Source: Gemmata palustris
GTDB lineage: Bacteria > Planctomycetota > Planctomycetia > Gemmatales > Gemmataceae
DNA: 64,000 bases
Reading direction: 5' to 3'
Assembly: GCF_017939745.1 (NCBI RefSeq)
Contig: NZ_JAGKQQ010000001.1
Span: 6,835,299-6,899,298 of the forward strand
Shown here: positions 43,901 through 51,907 of the stretch, piece by piece
Numbering within the stretch: the stretch's first letter is position 1
Layout: each line of letters opens with the position of its first letter
Notes under the pieces: model-generated
What the model saw: only the letters and a program-made list of their open reading frames with translations
What the model was told of the DNA's origin: nothing
Databases searched by the model: none
Translations under genes and position numbers: made by a program

Positions 43901-45337
43901 GAGCGCGTTCACGATGGTGCGGTACCGGCGCAGCGCGTCCTCGATTTTGCCCATCTTGGACAGCGCCTCGGCCTCGCCGATGAGCGCGAACGGGTAGCTC
44001 GGGTCGTCGCGGAGGGCCTTCTGGCAGTACTCGAGTTGCTTGTCCGGGTTCTGCACGTTCGCGTAACACGTGGCCAACCCGACCATCACCTTTTTGTGGA
44101 ACGCGCGCACGTTCGCGACCTTCGGGTCCGCTTCTTCGAGCAGCGGTTGGGCGGCGCGCCAGTCCTGCTTGAGCAGCGCGAGGCGCCCGCGGTAGTAGGG
44201 CACCAGGGCCTTGTTACCGCCGTCGCGCGCGAGCTTGTCCACCAGCGCGGTCGAATCGGTCTGCTCGCCGAGGTCGATGAGCCGGTCCACGAGCATCGCG
44301 AAGTCGGAGTCCATCTTCGTGAGCAGCTTGGCCGTCGCCCGCAGAACTTCGATGCCCTCGGCCTTCTTGTCCTGCCGCGTCAGCACTTCGGCGAGCAGCG
44401 CGCCGACGGCCAGGTTCTTCGGGTCGCGCTCGTGTGCGAGGCGCAGGTACCCCTCGGCCTCCCGGAGCTTGCCAGGCACTTGCTGAAGGGTCTTGATCTC
44501 CGCGACCGCGAGCTCGGCCGCGGCGAGGAGCGCGTCCGGGTCTTTGGACCCACCGGGGATCGCGTTGAGCGCGTAGGTGATGTTGGTGCGCGCGTTCTGC
44601 AGTTCCCCCAGGAACCGCTGGAATTGAGCCGCGGCGACGCGGGCGGCCACGTCGTTCACGAACCGGGGCTCGCGGAGCAGCGCTTCCAGTAACCCGGCGA
44701 TGTTCGCGTTGCGTTGCGGGTCGGACGTGTTCGCGTAGTTCAGTTCCAGCGCCCGCTTGTACACCCGCACCGGGGCCGTTCCGGTCTTGACGGCCGCGCT
44801 CAGGTGCCCGAGGGCCTTCGTGAGATCGCCCAACCCCTGCTCACACGCCGCGGCGAGCTCCAACACCTCGATGTCGGACTTGTACCCGCCCCCGGGGGCC
44901 GCGAACAGCATCTCGACGTGCTGCCGGGCGCTCATGTACTTGCCGTTCTTGACGTACACCTCGACCAACTGCCGGCGCTCGTCCGTGTGGGCCGGGAACG
45001 CGCGCAAGAACCCCTCGACGCCGACCGCGACGCGCTCGACGGGCGCCGGTTCCGATTCGGCCCGGCCCTGCTCGAACAGAAGGCTCGCGTATTTTTGGTA
45101 AGCCGATTCGTCGCTCGGTCGGAACTTGAGGTACTTCGCGTACAGCGCGATGACCTCGCCGCGCTTCGCGGAATCGCCGCCGATGGCGGCCTCGGCCCGC
45201 TCCGCCGCTTCCTTGTAGACGGAAACCTGGCTCTTGATCTGCACGCGGTGAACGGCGAAGACGGCCCCACTCAGTGCGAGAAACACGGCGCAGACGATCA
45301 GAAGGCGCTTCCAGTACAGCGTTCGACGCACGGGCAT
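40913..45337 (-). CDS. Giant membrane-anchored TPR protein
   Basis: The 1474-residue protein starts MPVRRTLYWKRLLIVCAVFLAL, with one N-terminal membrane helix (residues about 11-30) and a positive-inside N-terminus. The rest is therefore probably periplasmic. It is built of dozens of TPR-like alpha-helical repeats (for example PAPVERVAVGVEGFLRAF, GKIEDALRRYRTIVNAL and LLKAKDAAAPDVARWARR). No catalytic domain is visible. Large TPR proteins next to PEP-CTERM/EPS loci in other bacteria (PrsT type) are thought to assemble or regulate the export machine; that parallel is inference. The ATG at 45337 is preferred because it opens the membrane helix; a terminator-like hairpin lies at 45367-45392. Confidence 0.9.
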   Translation of the reverse strand: MPVRRTLYWKRLLIVCAVFLALSGAVFAVHRVQIKSQVSVYKEAAERAEAAIGGDSAKRGEVIALYAKYLKFRPSDESAYQKYASLLFEQGRAESEPAPVERVAVGVEGFLRAFPAHTDERRQLVEVYVKNGKYMSARQHVEMLFAAPGGGYKSDIEVLELAAACEQGLGDLTKALGHLSAAVKTGTAPVRVYKRALELNYANTSDPQRNANIAGLLEALLREPRFVNDVAARVAAAQFQRFLGELQNARTNITYALNAIPGGSKDPDALLAAAELAVAEIKTLQQVPGKLREAEGYLRLAHERDPKNLAVGALLAEVLTRQDKKAEGIEVLRATAKLLTKMDSDFAMLVDRLIDLGEQTDSTALVDKLARDGGNKALVPYYRGRLALLKQDWRAAQPLLEEADPKVANVRAFHKKVMVGLATCYANVQNPDKQLEYCQKALRDDPSYPFALIGEAEALSKMGKIEDALRRYRTIVNALQLIDYRPELVRLELLDVLVQPVEIEVRNWDRFQESLGPVAERAAEVYVLEADGLVARGRPADAVKLLRDWLDANPKHAKAARVFVALARVKDGGTIESARAVLDEAEAKVGDTVDFRLARAGLLVSRPKAPGPEEFEALGAGAAKFAPGDQFRLWFGLGQTAGRGADLQKPDESQALRTVALKCLRAAADLKPKDLMCHAALLDHGIAGGRADVVDRALREIAEVEGKDGPVGALGYIAIKLPDARKMTDGAGRAAAVKELRDLAGRVRDLRPGWGRVFVALAELDVIEGLNDAALVNYTAAIEKGERQEFVVRRAVELYRTKKQDDKAVGMLNKLSTETRLPDDLERYRSIRNLLLAQELPKNSRPTIDRVAPADSKDYRMQLLRGSLLVTIREDADALVALRRAVELNDQVPETWGGLVSQLVRANKLDDAKRAVAQAEKALTAAPPPPTTEGRAELEIGLGGLHEMVGDLKAALDHYTAAVTVAPLELNPTRHLVQFFQHTGQMKRADELLLKAKDAAAPDVARWARRHLALTMISRADAYALRGEALALIERNLAVAANDPEDVKARAVIWTLDPVTREKGVDVLKSYGDRGDLTPDEFYLLGRLSFDQGRDKFAQAEKYFKLAARLRPGVTPEHLAALVRVYLALERVDLAEHALERLKVNYPSSWEAAREDARVLYRKSKARAVLEPDDAKRLLDQARGAIQKFPGWDTGDSAVARSGPLFEEIGLIADAEAVYKKYLAESPAPGAHQALAILYVRQKQPERAIDLAFAREPKAPVALTARLLTGAVRAKRPDAAATEAKIEKWLDAALTKAASDPELEAALIGAKAELFDARGDYANAIKEYERAVAVFARVAAPKGRNDMVVNNLCMLLALYQPVRANDAVKLMSDLIAIRGPVPSFLDTRAVAYLVSSRPEGAIKDLEMALVQFDRAPYHFHLAWAFDLNVLEANRVLAVDELKKARELGLTADALHPIELDKYKMLLSKYKFPVD

Positions 45338-45366
45338 AGTCCTCGGTGGGCGGCCGGAAAAACGAA

Positions 45367-45392
45367 GACGGGGCAACAATTGTTGCCCCGTC
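45367..45392 (-). terminator. Rho-independent terminator (perfect 26-base palindrome)
   Basis: GACGGGGCAACAA and its exact reverse complement abut. On the minus strand it is followed by TTCGTTTTTCC. It lies 43 bases after the stop of the PEP-CTERM-like gene and just upstream of the giant TPR gene, so it should separate the two transcripts. Confidence 0.8.
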
Positions 45393-45434
45393 CAGCGTAG
45401 CACACATTAATCGCAACGAAAACCCGGCGCCCGG

Positions 45435-46256
45435 TCAGACCGCGGCGCGCTTGCGGAACGTGCGGCGCAGGCCGAGAAGCGGCAGCGCGATCAGCCCGAG
45501 TGCCAGACCGCCGGGGGCCGGGACCGCGCGGGTCGTCGGGTCCACACGGGCACCGGCCGACCCGGTGAACGTGCTGCTCGGGTCGATCGAGCCGGTCTGG
45601 TTCACCGAGATCAGGATCACCTGTTGGATCGCGTAGGGGGTGCTCAGCCCCGACACGTCCGACGACGTGATGCGGGCGTTATTGGGGTCCGACGGCAGCG
45701 TATCGGTGGCCACCCCGGTCGGACCGCCGGACGTCGGGCCGTCCGCCAGCGTGCTGGTGCTGCTGGCCGCGATCGCGCCGGGCGCGGTGGGGTCGTAGAT
45801 GCGGCTGAACGAATCGACCTGGATGCTCCCGCCCGCGAACCCGAGGGCGACGCCGGCACTGTTCTGGAGCATGGCGGGGGCGCCGTTGCTGGTGAACTTG
45901 TCGTCGGTGATCGTGATCCGGAGGGTGTGCGGCTGCGACGGATCGAAGTTGCTCGTGAACCCGGCCGTGAAGCTGGTCGAGAGCGAAGCGTTCAGGGTAC
46001 CCTGGTGGCTGTTCGTCCCGGTCGAGCCGTTCAGGGTGAATTGCCCCGTGGGGCTGGAGTAACTGAAATTCTGGAAGAAGGTCGTCGCCCCGGCCGGGCT
46101 GCCGACCGTGTACGCGCTGCTACCCACGACGGTGCTGCTCGCGTTGAGTTCTTCAACGAGAATCTGAACTTCGGCGCTCGACCGGGCGGGAGCGAAGCAG
46201 ACCACGGCGACGGCCGCTAGTCCCGCGGCGATCCACCGTAACTGACGCTGAAGCAT
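45435..46256 (-). CDS. Secreted protein with PEP-CTERM-like sorting tail
   Basis: The 273-residue precursor has a signal peptide (MLQRQLRWIAAGLAAVAVV, cut near RSSA). The body is Ser/Thr/Gly-rich and beta-like (SSAYTVGSPAGATTFFQNF), as in surface proteins. The last 30 residues form a tripartite tail: Pro-containing motif VPAPG, a hydrophobic helix (GLALGLIALPLLGL), and a basic end (RRTFRKRAA). This matches the PEP-CTERM exosortase signal with Ala in place of Glu. A good Shine-Dalgarno (AGGAG) precedes the ATG. It is probably delivered to the outer surface by an exosortase encoded elsewhere. Confidence 0.85.
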   Translation of the reverse strand: MLQRQLRWIAAGLAAVAVVCFAPARSSAEVQILVEELNASSTVVGSSAYTVGSPAGATTFFQNFSYSSPTGQFTLNGSTGTNSHQGTLNASLSTSFTAGFTSNFDPSQPHTLRITITDDKFTSNGAPAMLQNSAGVALGFAGGSIQVDSFSRIYDPTAPGAIAASSTSTLADGPTSGGPTGVATDTLPSDPNNARITSSDVSGLSTPYAIQQVILISVNQTGSIDPSSTFTGSAGARVDPTTRAVPAPGGLALGLIALPLLGLRRTFRKRAAV

Positions 46257-46792
46257 GACGGGTAGCTCCTAACTGGAGACTCAGTGGGCGAAACGAACGG
46301 GCTGTATGCACAACGCTCCGATGCCCCACCGGGGTTCGGAACGCAAGACCGAACGGCCCACCCGTTTTGGTGGCGCCCTCGGTCCGTTGGGAATTTAGGG
46401 GCGTTCCCGAACAGGCGTGTTGCGCGGATTTCGCAGCCTCTTGCTAAGAAAGCGAGAATGCCCCCATGCTGTCAACCCGATTATACGAAGAACCGCTAAT
46501 TTACCGTGCAATCTCAATGCCAATTCGACACAGGTCGAACCGGATGAGCGTTTCGAGCGTAAGCACCTTCACCCGCGGAACTTCGCGCGAAGTAGTCGAA
46601 AACACAATGTCGACCAAACGAATCCGGCTTCTTGCCAACATTGACTAAGGTAGCGAACAAGTTACACCGCGGTTCCGAATGTTTACACTTCGGCGATTCG
46701 CAAGACCCGTCTTGAGCCGAACTCCCAAAAAGTGCTACTCTTCAGCGCCGAGCCCCGGATGGATCCGTTCCGGCTTCCGTTGGAAGACCGAT
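46257..46792. other. Divergent spacer, no gene seen
   Basis: This 536-base gap between the PEP-CTERM-like gene and the deacetylase gene has somewhat lower GC than its surroundings. Short open frames here lack coding character. It should contain two promoters, but I cannot point to a convincing -35/-10 pair or a sigma-54 site. Confidence 0.5.
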
Positions 46793-47782
46793 ATGAGTGC
46801 AATGCGAGAGATCGTGCAATCGCCCTACCGCCCACTGGGAACTACGAGCGTGAGTACGGGCGCCAGCGCCCGCACCCGTGTCGAGGGTCCGTCGGCGGTC
46901 AGCGTGGCGAACGTCATCAGCTTCGACGTCGAAGAGCACGACCGGATCGAGGCGGCGGTCGGGCTACCGTGCTCCCCGGAGCTGAAAGCCGACTACGCGG
47001 CACGGATGGAATCCTCCACGCGGCGCCTGCTCGATCAGCTCGCCGCGGCGAAGGTCACGGCCACCTTTTACATCGTGGGCGAGATCGCCCGGGCGCACCC
47101 GAAACTGGTGCGCGACATCTTCGCGGCCGGGCACGAGGTCGGGTCGCACAGTTGGGACCACCGCCGGATTCACCAGTTCACGCCCGAGAGCTTTCGGGAA
47201 GACCTGCGCAAAAGTAAGGACGTCCTCGAACAAACGATCGGCGCCGCGGTGTTCGGTTTCCGCGCCCCGACGTTCAGCTTGATGCGCGAGACGTGGTGGG
47301 CGATCGATGCGCTCGCCGAGTGCGGCTTCGAGTACGACAGTTCCATCTTCCCGGTGCGCCACGACCGCTACGGCCTCCCGACCGCGCCGCGCGTGCCGTT
47401 CATCGCCCAGGGCCGCGAGCACGAGATCCTCGAACTCCCGCCGCTGACGTACCGGGTCGCCGGGATGAACCTGCCGGTCGCGGGCGGGGGGTACTTCCGC
47501 CTGTTCCCGCTCGCGGTGATGCGTGCCGGGTTGCGCCAGGCGGCGCGATCCGAGGTGCCGCAAGTGGGGATGCTGTACTTCCACCCGTGGGAGTTCGACC
47601 CCGATCAGCCGAAGCTTCCCCTGGGGCGCCTCGCCCGGTGGCGCACCTATGTTGGAATCGGTCGCACAACGGACCGGCTCGCGCAATTGCTGGGCGAGTT
47701 CCGGTTCCGCCGCGCGATCGACGCGGTGCGCGACCTCCGCGCGATCAGCGCGGAACTACCGCGGTTCCAGGTCACCGATTAA
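46793..47782 (+). CDS. Polysaccharide deacetylase, PEP-CTERM-locus type
   Basis: The 329-residue protein starts MSAMREIVQSPYRPLG; the NodB-type deacetylase domain covers about residues 45-300. Active-site features are ISFDVEEHDRIEAAVG (Asp/Glu), the His pair in GSHSWDH, FRAPTFSLMRETWWA, YDSSIFPVRHDRYG and YFHPWEFDPDQPKLP. The last is characteristic of the XrtA/PEP-CTERM-associated subfamily (DUF3473 at the C-terminus). It would remove N-acetyl groups from an exported polysaccharide. No signal peptide is present, so it may act in the cytoplasm or be exported by another route. I place the start at 46793; an upstream ATG at 46679 adds an improbable leader. Confidence 0.92.
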   Translation: MSAMREIVQSPYRPLGTTSVSTGASARTRVEGPSAVSVANVISFDVEEHDRIEAAVGLPCSPELKADYAARMESSTRRLLDQLAAAKVTATFYIVGEIARAHPKLVRDIFAAGHEVGSHSWDHRRIHQFTPESFREDLRKSKDVLEQTIGAAVFGFRAPTFSLMRETWWAIDALAECGFEYDSSIFPVRHDRYGLPTAPRVPFIAQGREHEILELPPLTYRVAGMNLPVAGGGYFRLFPLAVMRAGLRQAARSEVPQVGMLYFHPWEFDPDQPKLPLGRLARWRTYVGIGRTTDRLAQLLGEFRFRRAIDAVRDLRAISAELPRFQVTD

Positions 47783-47789
47783 TAGCGAA

Positions 47790-47874
47790 CCCCGACCTTG
47801 CCTCGGCGAACCCTGACTGCAAGGTCGGGGGTAATAGTCAAAGGTTCGCGCCACCCCCGACCTCGTGGTCGGGG
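47790..47874. repeat. Two GGTCGGGG-type hairpins
   Basis: CCCCGACCTTGC (47790-47801) pairs with 47819-47830, and CCCCGACC (47855-47862) pairs with GGTCGGGG (47867-47874) around loop TCGT. The two stems share the CCCCGACC word, typical of a REP pair. They sit between the convergent deacetylase and Pro-rich PEP-CTERM genes and could also terminate both. Confidence 0.7.
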
Positions 47875-47882
47875 TTCACCAA

Positions 47883-48299
47883 CTACTCCGCCTTCTTCTC
47901 GTCGCGCCGACGGAACCCGTAGCCCGCGGCCGCGGCCAACCCAATCAGCCCGCCCACGATCGTACCCGGTTCCGGCACGCCGCATGGCGGCGGGCACACC
48001 GGCGGTACCACGATCGGCGGCGGACTCACCGGCGGCACCACAATCACCGGCGGCGGGGGCGGGGGTACGAACGGCGGCGGGCTCACCGGCGGAACCACGA
48101 CCAGCGGCGGCGGGCTGACCGGCGGGATCACGGTGACCGGGGGCGGGCTCGTCCACACGGGCGGAAAGAACGCCTGCGCGGGTGACGACCACACCGTGAA
48201 CGGCACCGTGGTGAGTGTCACGGTCACCGCGGGGAGCAGTTGCTTCAACTTCTTCTTGAGACGTATGCGCCGAGTTGCCACGATCGCCCTCCTTAGCAT
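47883..48299 (-). CDS. Proline-rich PEP-CTERM protein
   Basis: The 138-residue protein has a signal peptide (MLRRAIVATRRIRLKKK, then a hydrophobic stretch ending SSPAQA). A body of Pro/Val repeats follows (PPVSPPPLVVVPPVSPP, PPPPPPVIVVPPVSPPP). The canonical PEP-CTERM tail is VPEPG, a hydrophobic helix (TIVGGLIGLAAAAGYG) and FRRRDEKK. It is an exosortase substrate by this signature. The rigid Pro-rich rod suggests a spacer or cell-surface stalk. The unusually basic, long N-region of the signal peptide is notable. Its Pro runs could stall translation, as noted under the YebC-family gene. Confidence 0.9.
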   Translation of the reverse strand: MLRRAIVATRRIRLKKKLKQLLPAVTVTLTTVPFTVWSSPAQAFFPPVWTSPPPVTVIPPVSPPPLVVVPPVSPPPFVPPPPPPVIVVPPVSPPPIVVPPVCPPPCGVPEPGTIVGGLIGLAAAAGYGFRRRDEKKAE

Positions 48300-48595
48300 C
48301 TTCCCCGAGCAGCTTCAGTTTGTGCGGCTTCTAACGCTTACTTCGGTCCGCGCGCCGGCGCCACTTCAGCCATTCCCCCCGTAGTAACTCGGTCCCCGTA
48401 CCCGCGCCCCCGGTGCCGACAGCGCGGAAGATGCGCAAGACTCCGTCGAAACCGGCGCGCGGGCAAAAGAAGTTGCGCCGGGGCGCCAGCGAAGTTTCGG
48501 ACGGCGTGGGGATTTGGCCGAATGAATGATGTGACGTGACGCATTCTGGGCGGCAGGATACCGGCCCGGCGAGCGTGTCAGGAGGACCACATCAC

Positions 48596-50218
48596 ATGAA
48601 CCGCATTCTGCTCGGCGGGCTGGGAATCGCGCTGGGCGTGTTTGCACACCCCGCGCTCGCACAGCAACCCGTTCCGACGGGAACGAAAGCACCCACGCGG
48701 GCCGCGACGTTGGGGCGCCCGAGTGCGATTCCCGACCCGCAACCCGATTCGGGCATCACTCAAACCGGCTTGTTCCCGAACCGTCCGTCCGGCCAATCGC
48801 GGCCCACGACGACTTACGCGCCGGGTAACTTCGGTACGCCCATTCCGGTCATCTCGCAGCCGCCGATGAGTGGCGGGGTGCCGATGAGCGGCATGCCGGT
48901 GGTGCAGTCGACCCCGCCCGGCTCGGTCGCGGCCCCGCAATTCGTTCCGGGGGCACCGAGCATCACCGAGTCGCGTGACCCGACCGGGCGCATCCCCAGT
49001 GGGGGTGTCGTGGTCCCGTCGGTCGCGCCCGGCGGCTACGACTGTCCGGTGGGGCTGGAAGACCCGTTGTTCACCGGTGCCCCGGAGATTGGCGCGATCG
49101 ACCGCGTGGCTCGCACTCACAAAGCGTGGGTGTCCGGGGAAGTGCTCCTGTGGTGGAACCGCGGGAGCCAGGTGCCGCCGCTCGTCACCACCAGCTCGCC
49201 GCAATTCAACGGCATCATCGGCCAAGGCGACACGCGGGTGCTGCTCGGCGGATCGTTCGGCGACACGTACCACGTCGGCGGGCGCATCGGCGCGGGGTAC
49301 TGGTTCGGTGACAACGAGTGCCGCGGGATCGACGCCCGCGTGTTCTGGGTTTCACCGACCACCGCGACGTTCTCGGCGAACACCAACCAGTTCCCGCTCC
49401 TGGCGCGGCCGTTCTTCAATATCAACGGCACGATCTCGGACCCGAACTTTGCCTTCGGCCAGTCGTCGGAAGTCATCGCGGGGCCAGGGGTCGCAACGGG
49501 TAGCGTGACCGCCGCGATGAAGAGCACCGTGTGGGGCGGGGAAATCAACTACCGGCGGTACCTCGCCGGCACCACGGGCGCGCGGCTCGACCTGCTCGCC
49601 GGTTACCGCTACCTGGACGTGAGCGAGCAGCTCACCATCACCGAACGGTTCGCGCGCATCCCGGGTTCGGACCCAACCGTCGGTATCCCGGCAATTGCCG
49701 GTACCATCACGGACTCGTTCCGCACCGAGAACCAGTTCCACGGTGGTCAGATCGGTGTGACCGGGTCGTTCCAGCGCGGGCGGTGGTCGCTCGATCCGCG
49801 TGCGACGGTCGCGTTCGGTACCGTTCACCAAACGGTGGAAATCAACGGCTCCCAGATGCTGACGTTCGCGAACGGCCTGACCACGACCACGCCCGGCGGG
49901 TTGCTCGCGGTACCGGGGGCGAACATCGGGCGGTTCAGCCAGGATAAGTTCGCGGTGGTGCCGGAAGTCGGACTGAACATCGGCTGGCAGGCCACGGACC
50001 GCATGAAACTGTTCGTCGGCTACAACTTCCTGTACCTGAGCAGCGCGGTGCGCCCGGGCGAGGCGATCGACACCCGCCTCGACGCGGCCCGCGTCCCGAA
50101 CCTGATCCCGTCGGGCTCCGGGGTGCCGCTGGCGAGCCCGATCCGTCCGCAGCCGCAGTTCAGCACGAGCGGCTACTTCATCCAGGGCATCAGCTTCGGC
50201 CTTACGTACCGTTGGTAA
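48596..50218 (+). CDS. BBP7-family outer-membrane beta-barrel protein
   Basis: The 540-residue precursor starts MNRILLGGLGIALGVFAHPA with a signal peptide cut near ALAQ, and a strong Shine-Dalgarno (AGGAGG). After a Pro-rich N-terminal region, BBP7 features follow: KAWVSGEVLLWWNRGSQVPP, GIIGQGDTRVLLGG, RIGAGYWFGDNECRGIDAR and the closing strand ISFGLTYRW ending in an aromatic residue, as expected for an outer-membrane barrel. BBP7 proteins occur in planctomycetes. A role as a channel in the outer membrane is plausible but not shown. Located in the EPS/PEP-CTERM region, it might serve glycan or protein export. Confidence 0.92.
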   Translation: MNRILLGGLGIALGVFAHPALAQQPVPTGTKAPTRAATLGRPSAIPDPQPDSGITQTGLFPNRPSGQSRPTTTYAPGNFGTPIPVISQPPMSGGVPMSGMPVVQSTPPGSVAAPQFVPGAPSITESRDPTGRIPSGGVVVPSVAPGGYDCPVGLEDPLFTGAPEIGAIDRVARTHKAWVSGEVLLWWNRGSQVPPLVTTSSPQFNGIIGQGDTRVLLGGSFGDTYHVGGRIGAGYWFGDNECRGIDARVFWVSPTTATFSANTNQFPLLARPFFNINGTISDPNFAFGQSSEVIAGPGVATGSVTAAMKSTVWGGEINYRRYLAGTTGARLDLLAGYRYLDVSEQLTITERFARIPGSDPTVGIPAIAGTITDSFRTENQFHGGQIGVTGSFQRGRWSLDPRATVAFGTVHQTVEINGSQMLTFANGLTTTTPGGLLAVPGANIGRFSQDKFAVVPEVGLNIGWQATDRMKLFVGYNFLYLSSAVRPGEAIDTRLDAARVPNLIPSGSGVPLASPIRPQPQFSTSGYFIQGISFGLTYRW

Positions 50219-50238
50219 TTGAATCGCTCTCCTCGGCC

Positions 50239-50264
50239 CCGGCCTCCCCATCGTGGAAGGCCGG
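50239..50264 (+). terminator. Short hairpin after the BBP7 gene
   Basis: CCGGCCT (50239-50245) pairs with AGGCCGG (50258-50264) 20 bases after the BBP7 stop. There is no T-run, so it is weak. GCTAAC/ACTAAC words follow at about 50300-50356, of the same type as at 6.3 and 27.4 kb. Confidence 0.45.
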
Positions 50265-50378
50265 TGCCGGGATCAGTTCTTCCTCACATCTCCTCTGCGA
50301 CTAACATTTCGCGCGCGCTGCCTCCGCTTCTGGCTAACATCGAGCGTTTACGTTAGCCACTGGGGTAGCCGAAGCGCA

Positions 50379-51650
50379 TCACCCCGGCTTCGCGAGATCG
50401 AGGAACACGACAATCGACGGGTTGCCCACGGGCGTGTAGTGCCCCGTGAAAGTGAGTCCACCGGTTTTGCGATCCACGCGGAACACGGTGACGTTGTCCG
50501 CGCGCTGGTTGCAGCAGTACAGAAACTGGCCGGTGGGGTCGAAGGTGAAGCTGCGCGGGTAGTTCCCGCGGGTCCATTCGTCGCCGACGTGTGTGAGCGT
50601 GCCCTTCTCGCCAACAGAAAAGATGCCGATGCTGTCGTGCAGCCGATTGCCCGCGTAGACGAACCGGCCGTCGGCGGAGACCAGGATCTCGGAGCAGAAG
50701 TTGCTGCCCGCGAACTTGGGCGGAAGAGTGGAGATCGTTTGCCGCGAGGTTAGCCCGCCGGTCGCGCCGTCGTAGTCGAACAGCACGATCGTGGAGCCTT
50801 CCTCCTGGATGGAGTAGAACCACTTACCGTTGGGGTGGAAATGGAAGTGCCGCGGGCCGTCGCCCGGCGGTAGCGAAACCGCGGGCGGATCGTTCGGTGT
50901 TAGCGTGCCCTTCTTCTCGTCGAATTTCCAAACGAAGATCTTGTCCAACCCCAGATCCACGTGCAACACAAAGCGCCCGCTCGGGTCGGCCTCGATCATG
51001 TGCGCGTGGGTCCGGTCGTGACCACTAAAGGCGAAGCTCCCGGGTGGGGCGTGGACCGCTTTGGTGGGACCAACCTTACCGGCGTCGATTTTGGTGTCGG
51101 TGGCGTCGCCCAGCCGACCGTCTTCGAGGATCGGCAGTACAGCGATCGACCCGCCGAAGTAGTTGGCCACCAGCACGAACTTCCCGGACGGATGGATGCT
51201 CACGTAGGTGGGTCCAGCGCCGCCCGAGGTCACCGTGTTGAGCAACTTCAGTTTGCCGTCCGCCCGGTCGATCGCGAACGCGCTGACCGTGCCCACCTTG
51301 TCCTTGCCCACGCGGTCGGTTTCGTTGGCCGAATACAGTCGCGTTCCGGCCGCGTTGACGGCCAGGCAACTCGGGCTCGTGCCCATTTCGTGAACGCCGG
51401 CCGCAGTTAGCGCCCCGGTGGTGCGGTCCACTTTGAAGATGTGAATGCCGCGCCCGTTCCCGGGCGGCAGATCCACCTGAGTCGGCAACACGTCGCGCAG
51501 CGGGGAACTAAACGTCCCCACGTAAGCAAGGAGCGGTTTGTCGGCTTTGTCCGCTTCCGCGCGGAGTGCCCCGCCCATGAGGGGCGCGGACCCTACCAGC
51601 GCGACGGAGTTCTTAACGAACGAACGGCGTGAGTGTTCGTGTGAGTTCAT
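50379..51650 (-). CDS. Lactonase-family beta-propeller protein, Tat-exported
   Basis: The 423-residue protein starts MNSHEHSRRSFVKNSVALVG, a twin-arginine signal (SRRSFVK). The mature part is a seven-bladed propeller of the 6-phosphogluconolactonase (YbhE-like) type: VSIHPSGKFVLVANYFGGSI, GPRHFHFHPNGKWFYSIQEE and LVSADGRFVYAGNRLHDSI. An acid/His cluster for lactone hydrolysis (GPRHFHFHP) is present. Because it is exported, the substrate is probably not the pentose-pathway lactone but a periplasmic sugar lactone. The start at 51650 is chosen because it creates the Tat motif. Confidence 0.9.
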   Translation of the reverse strand: MNSHEHSRRSFVKNSVALVGSAPLMGGALRAEADKADKPLLAYVGTFSSPLRDVLPTQVDLPPGNGRGIHIFKVDRTTGALTAAGVHEMGTSPSCLAVNAAGTRLYSANETDRVGKDKVGTVSAFAIDRADGKLKLLNTVTSGGAGPTYVSIHPSGKFVLVANYFGGSIAVLPILEDGRLGDATDTKIDAGKVGPTKAVHAPPGSFAFSGHDRTHAHMIEADPSGRFVLHVDLGLDKIFVWKFDEKKGTLTPNDPPAVSLPPGDGPRHFHFHPNGKWFYSIQEEGSTIVLFDYDGATGGLTSRQTISTLPPKFAGSNFCSEILVSADGRFVYAGNRLHDSIGIFSVGEKGTLTHVGDEWTRGNYPRSFTFDPTGQFLYCCNQRADNVTVFRVDRKTGGLTFTGHYTPVGNPSIVVFLDLAKPG

Positions 51651-51734
51651 GATGGGAACGGCGTGTCGGGATGAAGGCGGGAGCAACTCGATTCGAGGTG
51701 CTTATCATCGCCTTTTATGCACGCCCGTCAAGCA

Positions 51735-51900
51735 CACAGGGCTCCCGCCCTGTGCTACGAACGCCGGCCCCTCCGGGGCGGAAAGGCATTGGCCTTCGCT
51801 GCCACATTGCAGATGAGATGAAGGCGACCGGGCGGCAGATGGGTTATGGTCTTTCGCCCCGGAGGGGCCGTCTGACGTAGCACAGGGCGGAAGCCCTGTG
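51735..51900. repeat. Paired REP/BIME-like element
   Basis: A 20-base hairpin at 51735-51754 (stem CACAGGGC, loop TCCC) and another at 51881-51900 (same stem, loop GGAA) are inversely arranged. Between them are the matching words CGGCCCCTCCGGGGCG and, in reverse complement, CGCCCCGGAGGGGCCG. The paired arrangement is typical of REP doublets. It fills most of the gap between the lactonase and epimerase genes. Confidence 0.75.
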
Positions 51901-51907
51901 AAACCTT

